From: Saprospiraceae bacterium
Lineage (GTDB): Bacteria > Bacteroidota > Bacteroidia > Chitinophagales > Saprospiraceae
NCBI GenBank assembly: GCA_016715405.1
Contig: JADKAE010000020.1
Span: 1 to 64,000, forward strand
Direction of reading: 5' to 3'
Length of the DNA: 64,000 nucleotides
Of the stretch, positions 18,052 to 25,693 are shown piece by piece. Both the position numbers and the translations under genes were made by a program. Under the pieces are notes generated by a model, which saw only the letters and a list, made by a program, of their open reading frames with translations, did no database searches and had not been told where the DNA came from. Every line of letters begins with the position of its first letter. The first letter of the stretch is position 1.

Positions 18052-19737
18052 TCATTTTTTCACCGCTTCCGCCTTCCAATTGGGATAACCGATAGTCATC
18101 ACCACATCGCCATTGGGTGTGGTGTGAAAGTGGAGACTGCAGGGCGTATTGGGCGAGGCAAAAGTCGCATTGCCCTGGTAGTCGTACACCTTATCGGGGC
18201 GTTTCATATCCCGCACATTGGTCATTAACTCGCCTTCCCATACGCACATGCGGTAGAGGGCGCCGCGTTCGAAGTTTATTTTGGCAAAAGTCAGTTGCAG
18301 GCCCATTTTGGAACGGTTTACGGTGCCCAACACTGTTATCGATTGGTAGGGGCCCAGTTCTTTTTGTAGTTCCTGCCAATAGGGTTGTGCTCTTTCTCTG
18401 ACGTCGGCCTCCGGTTCACCGAAAACTTTGGCCAGCGGGGCGTAATCCCCGCGGAAAATGCCTTCCATGATAGCCTGGGTGCGGGTATCGAGGGCTGCTG
18501 TGATAGCGGGGTCTTCATTGCCTTCTGCAGACAATGCCAACAAAGCGTCGTGGTTTTCAAAGAAAGCCTGGAGTTGGTCGTTTTCGTCAAATTGCAGGTC
18601 GAAGGTTTGTCCGGAAGGTAGTTTGTAAGTCCCGGTCCACTTGCGGAGTTGCGCGGGGTCGGCTTCGATGACGTTGCCCGTGAGGTAGGCGTTGATGCGC
18701 TGGGCGATATCGTCGGAGATTTTGTTGTTGGTGTTGCTCGATGCGATGATGCAGCGGCCCAGCGACGGGAAAAAGCCCATGAATGCATTGTACACGCCGT
18801 TGCCGCCGTTGTGCTGAATGAAGCGGCCTTCGGGCAGATCCATTATTACCCAGCCGTAGCCGTAGTAGCTGTCGGCTTGACCTTCGCGGTTGTGTGGGGC
18901 AAAATATTTGTCGCGCGCGGCTTGTGACAGTACTTTGTCGCCTTGTAGCGCCAGAAACCACTTGTACATATCGTGCACATTAGAAATAATGCCGCCGTTG
19001 GCGCGCAGGTGCCAGCCGGGGCCGTCGGGCAGCCAGGGGTGGTCCAGGGCGGCGCCCCAGCGCTCTCCGTCGCGGTAGCCCACGCCGAGTTGGTCTTTTT
19101 TGAATCCGGGCAGCAAGTAACCCGTGTGGGTCATGCCGGCGGGTTTGAAAATATGTTGCGACAAATATTGTTCATACGATTGACCGGATAACATTTCGAC
19201 GATAATGCCCAGCAGGCTATAGCCCACGTTGGAGTATTCGTAGCCTTTGCCGGGTTCGAAGAGCAGTTTGGTCTGCATTGCTCTGCCGGCGAAAGCCTTG
19301 GCGTCGAGCAGTTCGTAGTCGTCGCCGATAGCGCCCGGGAAACCGGCGCCGTGGGTGAGCAGTTGGTGCAGGGTGATCGAAGCTTTGTCGGGCGGAGCTT
19401 GCGGGAAATATTTGGACAGTGGGTCGGTGACCTGTAGTTTGCCCTGCATTTCCAGTTTCAAAATGGCTGCGCCGGTAAATTGCTTGGTAATGGAGCCGAT
19501 GCTGAAAAAGGTGGAGTCGCTTTCGCGGCGGCCGGCATCGGGGTCGGCCATGCCGTAGCCTTTGGCCAGGATGACTTTGCCTCCTTCGGCTACCAGCACC
19601 GACCCGGAATACCCCGCAGCTTCGGCTCTTTTGAGGTAGTTGTCGAGTTTGGCTGCCATGTCGCTTTGGGCCGTGGCAAAGAAGGGCATCAATGCCAAGA
19701 GGCAACTGCACACCAGCAATCTGAATAAATGTGTCAT
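18052..19737 (-). CDS. Serine hydrolase of the class C beta-lactamase/penicillin-binding fold
   Basis: 561 residues from ATG 19737, which opens a signal peptide (MTHLFRLLVCSCLLALMPFF, cut after ATAQ). The catalytic serine motif SxxK is SITK at residues 82-85. The second motif is the tyrosine of YSNVGYSLLG. A third HNGG motif lies in RFIQHNGGNGVYNAFMGFFP. Such proteins are periplasmic peptidases, esterases or beta-lactamase relatives. The roughly 180-residue C-terminal extension is common in Bacteroidota and of unknown role. The longer frame to 19830 would start in a repeat array and is rejected. The substrate cannot be told from sequence. Antibiotic resistance is not implied. Confidence 0.85.
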   Translation of the reverse strand: MTHLFRLLVCSCLLALMPFFATAQSDMAAKLDNYLKRAEAAGYSGSVLVAEGGKVILAKGYGMADPDAGRRESDSTFFSIGSITKQFTGAAILKLEMQGKLQVTDPLSKYFPQAPPDKASITLHQLLTHGAGFPGAIGDDYELLDAKAFAGRAMQTKLLFEPGKGYEYSNVGYSLLGIIVEMLSGQSYEQYLSQHIFKPAGMTHTGYLLPGFKKDQLGVGYRDGERWGAALDHPWLPDGPGWHLRANGGIISNVHDMYKWFLALQGDKVLSQAARDKYFAPHNREGQADSYYGYGWVIMDLPEGRFIQHNGGNGVYNAFMGFFPSLGRCIIASSNTNNKISDDIAQRINAYLTGNVIEADPAQLRKWTGTYKLPSGQTFDLQFDENDQLQAFFENHDALLALSAEGNEDPAITAALDTRTQAIMEGIFRGDYAPLAKVFGEPEADVRERAQPYWQELQKELGPYQSITVLGTVNRSKMGLQLTFAKINFERGALYRMCVWEGELMTNVRDMKRPDKVYDYQGNATFASPNTPCSLHFHTTPNGDVVMTIGYPNWKAEAVKK

Positions 19738-19780
19738 AGTCGAGTGATTTAGTTTATGGTTACAAAAGATGCCTAGAAAG

Positions 19781-19861
19781 AGTGTGGGAGGGTGAGAGAG
19801 TGAGAGTGAGAGAGCATGGAAAATTCCCACCCTCCCACACTCTCACTCTCCCACACTCTCA
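19781..19861. repeat. Inverted array of GTGAGAGT/GTGTGGGA units
   Basis: AGTGTGGGAGGGTGAGAGAG on the left is mirrored by CTCTCACTCTCCCACACTCT on the right, around ATGGAAAATTCCC. The right arm runs into the stop codon (TGA of GGGTGAGAGTG) of the aldo/keto reductase gene. Confidence 0.85.
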
Positions 19862-20875
19862 CCCGGCCAATATCCCTTCAATCGCCTCCAACTCTTCGGC
19901 GCTAAACTGGGCATTGGCCAGTGCGGCCACATTTTCTTCGAGTTGGGCTACCGAGCTGGCGCCGATAAGCACCGAAGTCACCCGGGAGTCGCGCAGCACC
20001 CAGGCCAGGGCCATTTGCGAGAGTTGTTGGCCCCTTTGCTGCGCCAGGTCGTTGAGGGCTTTTATTTTGGGAATTTTTTCCATTACCTGCGTTTCCTGCA
20101 AATAAGTCATGGGTTTACCTGCCCGGGAGTCTTTTGGGATGCCGTGGATATACTTATCAGTGAGCAGTCCTTGTGCCAGTGGCGAAAAGGCAATACAGCC
20201 GATGCCGTTGGCTTGCAGGGTATCGAGCAGGCCGTCTTCCACCCAGCGGTCGAACATAGAGTACCTGGCCTGGTGGATGAGGCAGGGCGTGCCGAGTTGG
20301 CGAAGTATTTGAGCGGCTTGGGCGGCTTCGGCGGGCGGGTAGTTGGAAATGCCCACGTACAGGGCTTTTCCCTGGCGCACCACCTGGTCGAGTGCCATCA
20401 TCGTTTCTTCGAGGGGCGTATCGGGGTCGGGGCGGTGGTGGTAGAAGAGGTCCACGTAGTCGAGTTTCATGCGTCGCAGACTCTGGTCGAGGCTGGCAAT
20501 CAGGTATTTGCGCGAGCCCAGGTTGCCATAGGGGCCCGGCCACATATCGTAGCCAGCTTTGGTGGAGATGAAAAGCTCGTCGCGGTAGGGCAGGAAGTCG
20601 AGGCGCATCATCGTGCCGAAGTTTTCTTCTGCCGAGCCGAAGGGAGGGCCGTAGTTGTTGGCCAGGTCGATATGGGTGATGCCGAGGTCGAAGGCTTTGC
20701 GCAGTATTTTTCTGCCATTTTCCAGCACGTCGACGAATCCGAAATTGTGCCATAAGCCGAGTGAAACTGCCGGCAGCAGGATACCGCTACGGCCGCAGCG
20801 GTTGTATTTCATCGTATCGTAGCGAGCGTCGGCAGGCAGATAAGTACTGGGATTGGATTTATCGTGAATTCTCAT
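19859..20875 (-). CDS. gpr: L-glyceraldehyde 3-phosphate reductase, aldo/keto reductase family
   Basis: 338 residues that follow E. coli YghZ/Gpr nearly throughout. Matching segments are SLGLWHNFGFVDVLENGRKI, LRKAFDLGITHIDLANNYGP, STKAGYDMWPGPYG, SRKYLIASLDQSLRRM, CIAFSPLAQGLLTDKY and SVLIGASSVAQLEENV. The enzyme reduces toxic L-glyceraldehyde 3-phosphate with NADPH. The catalytic aspartate and tyrosine lie in DLANNYG, and the lysine in STKAGYD. The stop codon is part of the adjacent repeat array. It is divergent from the Tat-exported beta-propeller gene, 65 bp away. A TAACTTTG (-7-like) box lies at 20925-20932 on the minus strand. Confidence 0.92.
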   Translation of the reverse strand: MRIHDKSNPSTYLPADARYDTMKYNRCGRSGILLPAVSLGLWHNFGFVDVLENGRKILRKAFDLGITHIDLANNYGPPFGSAEENFGTMMRLDFLPYRDELFISTKAGYDMWPGPYGNLGSRKYLIASLDQSLRRMKLDYVDLFYHHRPDPDTPLEETMMALDQVVRQGKALYVGISNYPPAEAAQAAQILRQLGTPCLIHQARYSMFDRWVEDGLLDTLQANGIGCIAFSPLAQGLLTDKYIHGIPKDSRAGKPMTYLQETQVMEKIPKIKALNDLAQQRGQQLSQMALAWVLRDSRVTSVLIGASSVAQLEENVAALANAQFSAEELEAIEGILAG

Positions 20876-20940
20876 TATGCGCTATATTGTGGGATATTAT
20901 TCGATAAAAATACTACTCACGATCCAAAGTTACTATTAAG

Positions 20941-21996
20941 ATGGCAAAAGCATCCAGAAAAACCCGTCGCAGCTTTCTGCAAAATAGCGCACTGGCGCTG
21001 GTTGGTGTCTCAATTGCACCACACGCCGCTTTTGGTATAACTACATCCAAAAAGAAAAAAGGACATATCGTTGGCCACGGCTCGTTTCAATACCGCGTGG
21101 ACAAAGAATGGGGTTCGCAAGACATGTCGGCTATTCCCGTGAAAGACTGCCACGAGATGGTCATGGACAAAAAGAAGCGGCTTATCTTGTTGACCAACCA
21201 CACGCGCAACAACGTCATCGTATACGACAAGTCGGGGAAAGTGTTAAAAACCTGGACCCTGAATTTGCCGGGCGCCCACGGATTGACGCTGGCGCGGGAA
21301 GGCTCGGAAGAGTTTTTGTTTATCACCGATACCGATCTGGGCAAAGTATTCAAAACCACCCTCGACGGTAAAGTATTGCTCGAATTGCAAGCGCCGCCGC
21401 AAATATATGCCAAAGCGGAGGCCTTTAAGCCTACGGAGACGGCGGTAGCGCCCAACGGAGATTTTTACGTAGCTGATGGGTATGGTGAAAATTATATTAT
21501 CCAATATTCGGCAAACGGCGAATACATCCGGCATTGGGGCGGGAAAGGCGACGGCCCCGGCCAGTTTGACTGCTGCCACGGCGTCACCCTCGACACCCGG
21601 AATACCGCCCAACCCGAATTGCTCATCACCTCGCGCAGCAAACACGAATTCAAGCGGTTTACCTTAGATGGCCGGCATCTGGAGACTATTGCCTTGCCCG
21701 GTCATTGGATCTGCCGGCCGGTGATCGCCGGCGAGCAGCTTTATTTTGCCGTACTGGTCACCCAATCCTGGGGAAGCTACGACGGCATGGTAGCCGTATT
21801 AGACCGCAACAACAAGGTTGTCTCGTTTCCCGGCGGCTCGGCGCCCCAGTACCGCGACGGCGTGTTGCAGCCCAGCACCTACGACGACCTTACCTTCCTC
21901 AACCCCCACGACGTATGCGTAGATGACGAGGCCAACCTGTACGTGCCGCAGTGGTATTCGGGCAGGACTTATCCCGTTAAGCTGGAACGGATTTGA
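20941..21996 (+). CDS. Tat-exported six-bladed beta-propeller (NHL-type) protein
   Basis: 351 residues. The N-terminus KTRRSFLQNSALALVGVSIA is a twin-arginine signal. Blade-like repeats follow, for example NVIVYDKSGKVLKTWTLN, GDFYVADGYGENYIIQYSAN, GEYIRHWGGKGDGPGQFDCC, HGVTLDTRN and PHDVCVDDEANLYVPQWYSG. These are NHL-type propeller units, often in peptidyl-glycine lyase-like or sugar-binding proteins. A twin-arginine signal suggests the protein is exported folded. The next gene downstream also has a Tat signal and acts on sugars, so the two may be a small operon, 115 bp apart. No enzyme activity can be assigned. Confidence 0.82.
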   Translation: MAKASRKTRRSFLQNSALALVGVSIAPHAAFGITTSKKKKGHIVGHGSFQYRVDKEWGSQDMSAIPVKDCHEMVMDKKKRLILLTNHTRNNVIVYDKSGKVLKTWTLNLPGAHGLTLAREGSEEFLFITDTDLGKVFKTTLDGKVLLELQAPPQIYAKAEAFKPTETAVAPNGDFYVADGYGENYIIQYSANGEYIRHWGGKGDGPGQFDCCHGVTLDTRNTAQPELLITSRSKHEFKRFTLDGRHLETIALPGHWICRPVIAGEQLYFAVLVTQSWGSYDGMVAVLDRNNKVVSFPGGSAPQYRDGVLQPSTYDDLTFLNPHDVCVDDEANLYVPQWYSGRTYPVKLERI

Positions 21997-22111
21997 TGAA
22001 TTCATACATTGAGGCAAGTTTTCATATTGTCTTTTCCGTCAAAACACGCAAAAGAATTATTTTTCCTGTTGTGAAAATGGGAATTTAATTTTATAAAATA
22101 ATCGTCTGATC

Positions 22112-22987
22112 ATGAATAAAATAACAAGAAGAACTTTCACACAAACCGTGACACTCGCGGGATTGTCAACACTGGTGCCGGCATCGCTGCTGGTGGGTCG
22201 CAAACGACATATCGGCGTACAACTTTACAGCGTACGCGAAGACATGAAAAAAGACCCTGTAGGCACGCTCAAGGCTATTCGCAAGATGGGCTATCGCGAA
22301 ATAGAGGGATTTGGTTATGCCAAAGGCAAATTTTGGGACAAAACCCCCAACGAATTCCGCCAGCTATTATCGGATACGGGCCTGTCGATGCCCAGCGCCC
22401 ACGTAGCGCTGACTACCAAGCATCTGGATGCTAAAGGCGCACTGACTGACGAATGGAAGCAGGCCGCAGATAGCGCCGCCACGGTGGGGCAGCAATTTGT
22501 GATCAGCCCCTGGATGGACGACGAAGAACGCCAGGGCGATAAATTGAAGCAATTGCTGGAAGCGATGAATCAAGCCGGCGAATACTGTAAGCAACTGGGC
22601 CTTCGCTTCGGCTACCACAATCACGATTTCGAATTCAAAAAATCGGGCGATAAGCTGCTCTACCAGCATATTCTCGATGACACGGATCCCAATCTGGTGG
22701 CTTTGCAACTCGACCTATACTGGTGTGTTTTCGCCGGGTATGATCCTATCGAATGGTTGAAAAAACATCCGGGTCGTTTTTGCTCTTTCCACGTGAAGGA
22801 CATGGCCAGGACGGAAAAACGGGAGACCGTAGAGGTGGGAGAGGGCAGCATCAATTTCCAGCAAATATTTGCACACGCGCCCGCTGCCGGCGTCACGCAT
22901 TTTATTGTAGAATTGGAGCACTACAAGCGCACGCCGATGGAAGGTATTGCGGTAGCGTATAAAAATTTGAAAAAACTAAAGTTTTAG
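22112..22987 (+). CDS. Tat-exported sugar phosphate isomerase/epimerase (xylose isomerase-like TIM barrel)
   Basis: 291 residues. A Tat signal (KITRRTFTQTVTLAGLSTLV) is followed by the AP-endonuclease-2/xylose-isomerase-like barrel. Typical segments are IGVQLYSVREDMKKDPVGTL, MGYREIEGFGYA, LRFGYHNHDFEF (metal-ligand histidines), DLYWCVFAGYDPIEW, FCSFHVKDM and GEGSINFQQIF, ending FIVELEHYK. Such exported isomerases are common in Bacteroidota sugar loci, acting on keto-sugars or inositols in the periplasm. The substrate is unknown. The 3' end overlaps the convergent CE2-type gene by 12 bp. Confidence 0.88.
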   Translation: MNKITRRTFTQTVTLAGLSTLVPASLLVGRKRHIGVQLYSVREDMKKDPVGTLKAIRKMGYREIEGFGYAKGKFWDKTPNEFRQLLSDTGLSMPSAHVALTTKHLDAKGALTDEWKQAADSAATVGQQFVISPWMDDEERQGDKLKQLLEAMNQAGEYCKQLGLRFGYHNHDFEFKKSGDKLLYQHILDDTDPNLVALQLDLYWCVFAGYDPIEWLKKHPGRFCSFHVKDMARTEKRETVEVGEGSINFQQIFAHAPAAGVTHFIVELEHYKRTPMEGIAVAYKNLKKLKF

Positions 22988-24094
22988 TTGTAGCAAAAAG
23001 CTAGTCAACTCTCTGCCGTTTAATTCCTGCTGGGGTTGGTTGGGGTGGTAATTGCAGCCATAGCCAAGCGGGCCTTGTACGCTGAGATTACAGCGGTACA
23101 CGCCGGTTGTGAATTGCGCGGCTATATCGTCGAGGTAGGTTACATGGGTAGTGCCGGCTTTTCCGCTCAGCATAGGGCTTGACAACAATACAATAGCCGA
23201 CCGGGGATACGACTCGCGCAGGTGTTGGATAAATTGCCGGTAGGGTAGGGTAAAGGCCACCTGGTCGGGTATCCCTTTGGCAAAATCATTGGTGCCGAGG
23301 TTGATGCAGATGATATCGGGCGTCCAGTTGGCCGTATTCCATTTCTTTTTTTTACCAAAAGGCAGCGAATAGGGGAAATAACCGGGCATCGGCCGTTTTT
23401 TATCCCCGCCGTAGTTGCGGTAAATGCCTTTGCCGGAAATAGCCATCATCTGGAAATCGGCTTGTAAAGCCCGGGCGGTAAGGGCGGCATAAGTAAACAT
23501 GCCGTGTTCGGTTTCGGGAGAGAAATTGCAGGTAGCCGAATCGCCTAATATCCCATATCCGCAGGTGATGGAATCGCCGATAAACAATATCTTTTTTGCC
23601 CCTTGCGCCGGTGGAGCCAGCAGCTTTTTCCCTGTTGCCAGATATATCCCTCTGAGTGTAGCCGTGCCGCCGATGCTGGCTTCGGTGAGTTTGCGGAATA
23701 CGATCGTATGGGCTGCATCTGTTAATCCAGTGGCGATCACGTGCCGGTTGTTTTGCCGCGATACTTCGAATGACTGCCAGGGTCCGCCGTCGAGCGAATA
23801 GGCAAAGTAGCATTTGTAGTTTTTCCGGCGGGCTTCGGCTGTGGTGGGCGCCGCGTCGAGCCACAATTCCAGGTCCGGACCCTCAAATTGCAGGGCCAGT
23901 CCGGCGGCAGTCCAGGCACAACGCGGGCTGAGCGGCCGCGAAAAATCCCAGCGCCCCAGGTATCCGATCTGGGGATGGTCGGGCTCAATAAGATTGCGCG
24001 TGTCGTCGACAGTCAGCGGGTTCGGCAACATACAAGCGGTGTTCAAGGCAGCAAGCGCCAGGGATATCAGGGTTATTTTGTGGGTGGTCTTCAT
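22976..24094 (-). CDS. SGNH-fold acetyl esterase with N-terminal jelly-roll domain (CE2-like)
   Basis: 372 residues from ATG 24094. The start MKTTHKITLISLALAALNTA, with a cysteine near position 22, fits a lipoprotein signal. An N-terminal beta domain (about 40-160; GRWDFSRPLSPRCAWTAAGL, SLDGGPWQSFEVS) precedes an SGNH hydrolase: block I FIGDSITCGYGI with the catalytic serine, block III NLGTNDFAKG, and the late histidine in YHPNQPQQ. This layout is that of carbohydrate esterase family 2, which removes acetyl groups from xylan or glucomannan. It sits at the end of the mannan locus, so acetylated mannan is the likely substrate (inference). Heptamer element E starts 7 bp before its ATG. Confidence 0.8.
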   Translation of the reverse strand: MKTTHKITLISLALAALNTACMLPNPLTVDDTRNLIEPDHPQIGYLGRWDFSRPLSPRCAWTAAGLALQFEGPDLELWLDAAPTTAEARRKNYKCYFAYSLDGGPWQSFEVSRQNNRHVIATGLTDAAHTIVFRKLTEASIGGTATLRGIYLATGKKLLAPPAQGAKKILFIGDSITCGYGILGDSATCNFSPETEHGMFTYAALTARALQADFQMMAISGKGIYRNYGGDKKRPMPGYFPYSLPFGKKKKWNTANWTPDIICINLGTNDFAKGIPDQVAFTLPYRQFIQHLRESYPRSAIVLLSSPMLSGKAGTTHVTYLDDIAAQFTTGVYRCNLSVQGPLGYGCNYHPNQPQQELNGRELTSFLLQLKL

Positions 24095-24100
24095 GGTCTG

Positions 24101-24284
24101 TTCTCTGTTCTCTGTTCTCTGTTCTCTGTTCTCTGTTCTCTGTTCTCTGTTCTCTGTTCTCTGTTCTCTGTTCTCTGTTCTCTGTTCTCTGTTCTCTGTT
24201 AAGTGTAATTGGCAAAGATAAGGAACGGATAACCGACAACCGACAACGGACAACCGACAACGGACAACGGACAACCGACAACGG
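24101..24284. repeat. Heptamer array element E: (TTCTCTG)14, core, inverted arm
   Basis: Fourteen perfect TTCTCTG units occupy 24101-24198. The core is GTTAAGTGTAATTGGCAAAG and following bases. The arm has ATAACCG, ACAACCG and ACAACGG units up to 24284, just before the stop of the transporter gene at 24287. The element spans the entire gap between the two genes. Confidence 0.9.
24213..24220 (-). promoter_or_regulatory. Candidate -7 box in the core of heptamer element E
   Basis: TATCTTTG on the minus strand, pointing to the esterase gene. A TTG lies 16 bp upstream within the arm. Confidence 0.45.
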
Positions 24285-24286
24285 AT

Positions 24287-25597
24287 CTACCCCGCCGAAG
24301 GCAAACGGTGCCCTTTCCAGCCATAATACATAATCACCAAAAAACAGCAGGCCGGCATCAGGAAAGCGGGTTGATACTGGAACCGGTCGGCTAGCAGGCC
24401 AAGTATGGGGGGTAGCAGAGCCCCACCCACGATGGCCATGATAATCAGCGAGGAGCCTATTTTTACCTGTTCTCCCAGGTTTTTGGTGCCCAATGCAAAG
24501 ATAGTAGGGAACATAATCGACATAAAGAAAAATACGGCTATCAGCGCGGTAACGGCGGTAAGGCCTTTGGTGTTAATGGCTACCAGCATAAGCGCGAAGG
24601 CTATGGCGGCAAAAGCGGTGAGTAATCGCGGCGGTTTGATATAAGACATCAGGAAAGTGCCGATAAAGCGCCCGAGCATAAAGAGCAGCATGCCGAAGGA
24701 CAGGTGGAAGCCCGCCCATCGCGCGGCGGTAAGCTCGCCGCCGTCGCTGCCCGAAATCCAGAGGAAAAACGGCTTCAGCCAGGCTACCGGGGCAAAATGG
24801 GTATCGGGAGAAAGCGATAATTTGAAATCGATAAAATACCCCCAAATACAGGCTTGTGCGCCCACGTAGCAAAACTGGGCGATCACTGCGCCGGTGAGGT
24901 GGCGATGGCCGAAGATGCCCTGCCAGCCCTGTTTTTGGGAGTCGGATTCCTGCACAGGTTCGGGCATGCGGGTAATCCAGAATAGCAGGGCTACCAACAG
25001 AACTATACAAGCCAGGCCGATATAGGGCAACTGCACAGTTTGGGCTTCCGCCAGGCGAATGGCGTCGGCTTGTTCGATGGGCATACGCAGCAGGTCGTCT
25101 TTGGTATACGATTGATCGGAAAAGATGAATACGCTGCCCAGTAGCGGACCAAAGATGATACTCAGTCCGTTGAATGACTGCGCAAAGTTGATGCGTTGTT
25201 CCGCCGAGCCGCTGTCGCCAAGTATCGACACATAGGGATTGGCCGCCGTTTCGAGGAAGGCGAGTCCGCTGGCAATGGTAAACAGCGCAAACAGGAAAAA
25301 ACCATAGGTGCGCACTTCTGCTGCGGGATAAAATAGCAGCGCGCCGGCGGCGTATAATACCAGTCCGAGCAGGATACCTTTTTTAAATCCATATTTATGC
25401 ATAAACAAACCTGCGGGTATGGCGATGCAGAAATACCCCAGGTAAAAAGCGAAGTCGATTAACCCCGCCTGCCAGCGCTTGAGGTCGAGCGCCAATTGGA
25501 AATGGCTGATCAGGATGCCGTTGAGGCTGTTGGCCAACCCCCACAAAAAAAAGAGGCTGGTGACGAGTGCAAAGGGAATCAGGTAGCGGTTGTTCAT
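24287..25597 (-). CDS. Sugar:H+ symporter of the FucP family (MFS)
   Basis: 436 residues, 12 predicted membrane segments. FucP-like features are SLFFLWGLANSLNGILISHF in helix 1, YLGYFCIAIPAGLFMHKYGF, the KKGILLGLVLYAAGALLFYP helix, and FLETAANPYVSILG with the conserved ETAANPY motif. An aspartate/asparagine-rich region in the first half agrees with a proton-coupled sugar carrier of the inner membrane. It lies between a GH5 mannanase and a CE2-type esterase, so monosaccharide uptake (mannose or glucose) is the likely role. FucP relatives carry fucose, glucose/galactose or mannose. Fucose is not suggested by the neighbours. Confidence 0.88.
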   Translation of the reverse strand: MNNRYLIPFALVTSLFFLWGLANSLNGILISHFQLALDLKRWQAGLIDFAFYLGYFCIAIPAGLFMHKYGFKKGILLGLVLYAAGALLFYPAAEVRTYGFFLFALFTIASGLAFLETAANPYVSILGDSGSAEQRINFAQSFNGLSIIFGPLLGSVFIFSDQSYTKDDLLRMPIEQADAIRLAEAQTVQLPYIGLACIVLLVALLFWITRMPEPVQESDSQKQGWQGIFGHRHLTGAVIAQFCYVGAQACIWGYFIDFKLSLSPDTHFAPVAWLKPFFLWISGSDGGELTAARWAGFHLSFGMLLFMLGRFIGTFLMSYIKPPRLLTAFAAIAFALMLVAINTKGLTAVTALIAVFFFMSIMFPTIFALGTKNLGEQVKIGSSLIIMAIVGGALLPPILGLLADRFQYQPAFLMPACCFLVIMYYGWKGHRLPSAG

Positions 25598-25607
25598 GTG
25601 TAATAAG

Positions 25608-25693
25608 AGTTTAGCGATAGGGTTTAGTGCATGCGCAGTTTAGCGTTAGGGTTTAGTGCATGCGCAGTTCACTGTTCACAGTTCACAGTTCAC
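25608..25693. repeat. Repeat: TTTAGCGTTAGGG...TGCATGCGCAG units plus GTTCACA heptamers
   Basis: A 35-bp unit (GCAGTTTAGCGTTAGGGTTT, then AGTGCATGC) is present about two and a half times, followed by GTTCACT, GTTCACA, GTTCACA and GTTCACT. The last units run into the stop of the GH5 gene, so the minus strand reads TGA repeatedly every 7 bp after the stop. Confidence 0.8.

Noticed and set aside
18052..19737. Antibiotic-resistance beta-lactamase
   Set aside because: Only the general SxxK/YxN/HxG fold is visible. Most such Bacteroidota proteins are peptidases or esterases, and nothing here indicates resistance.
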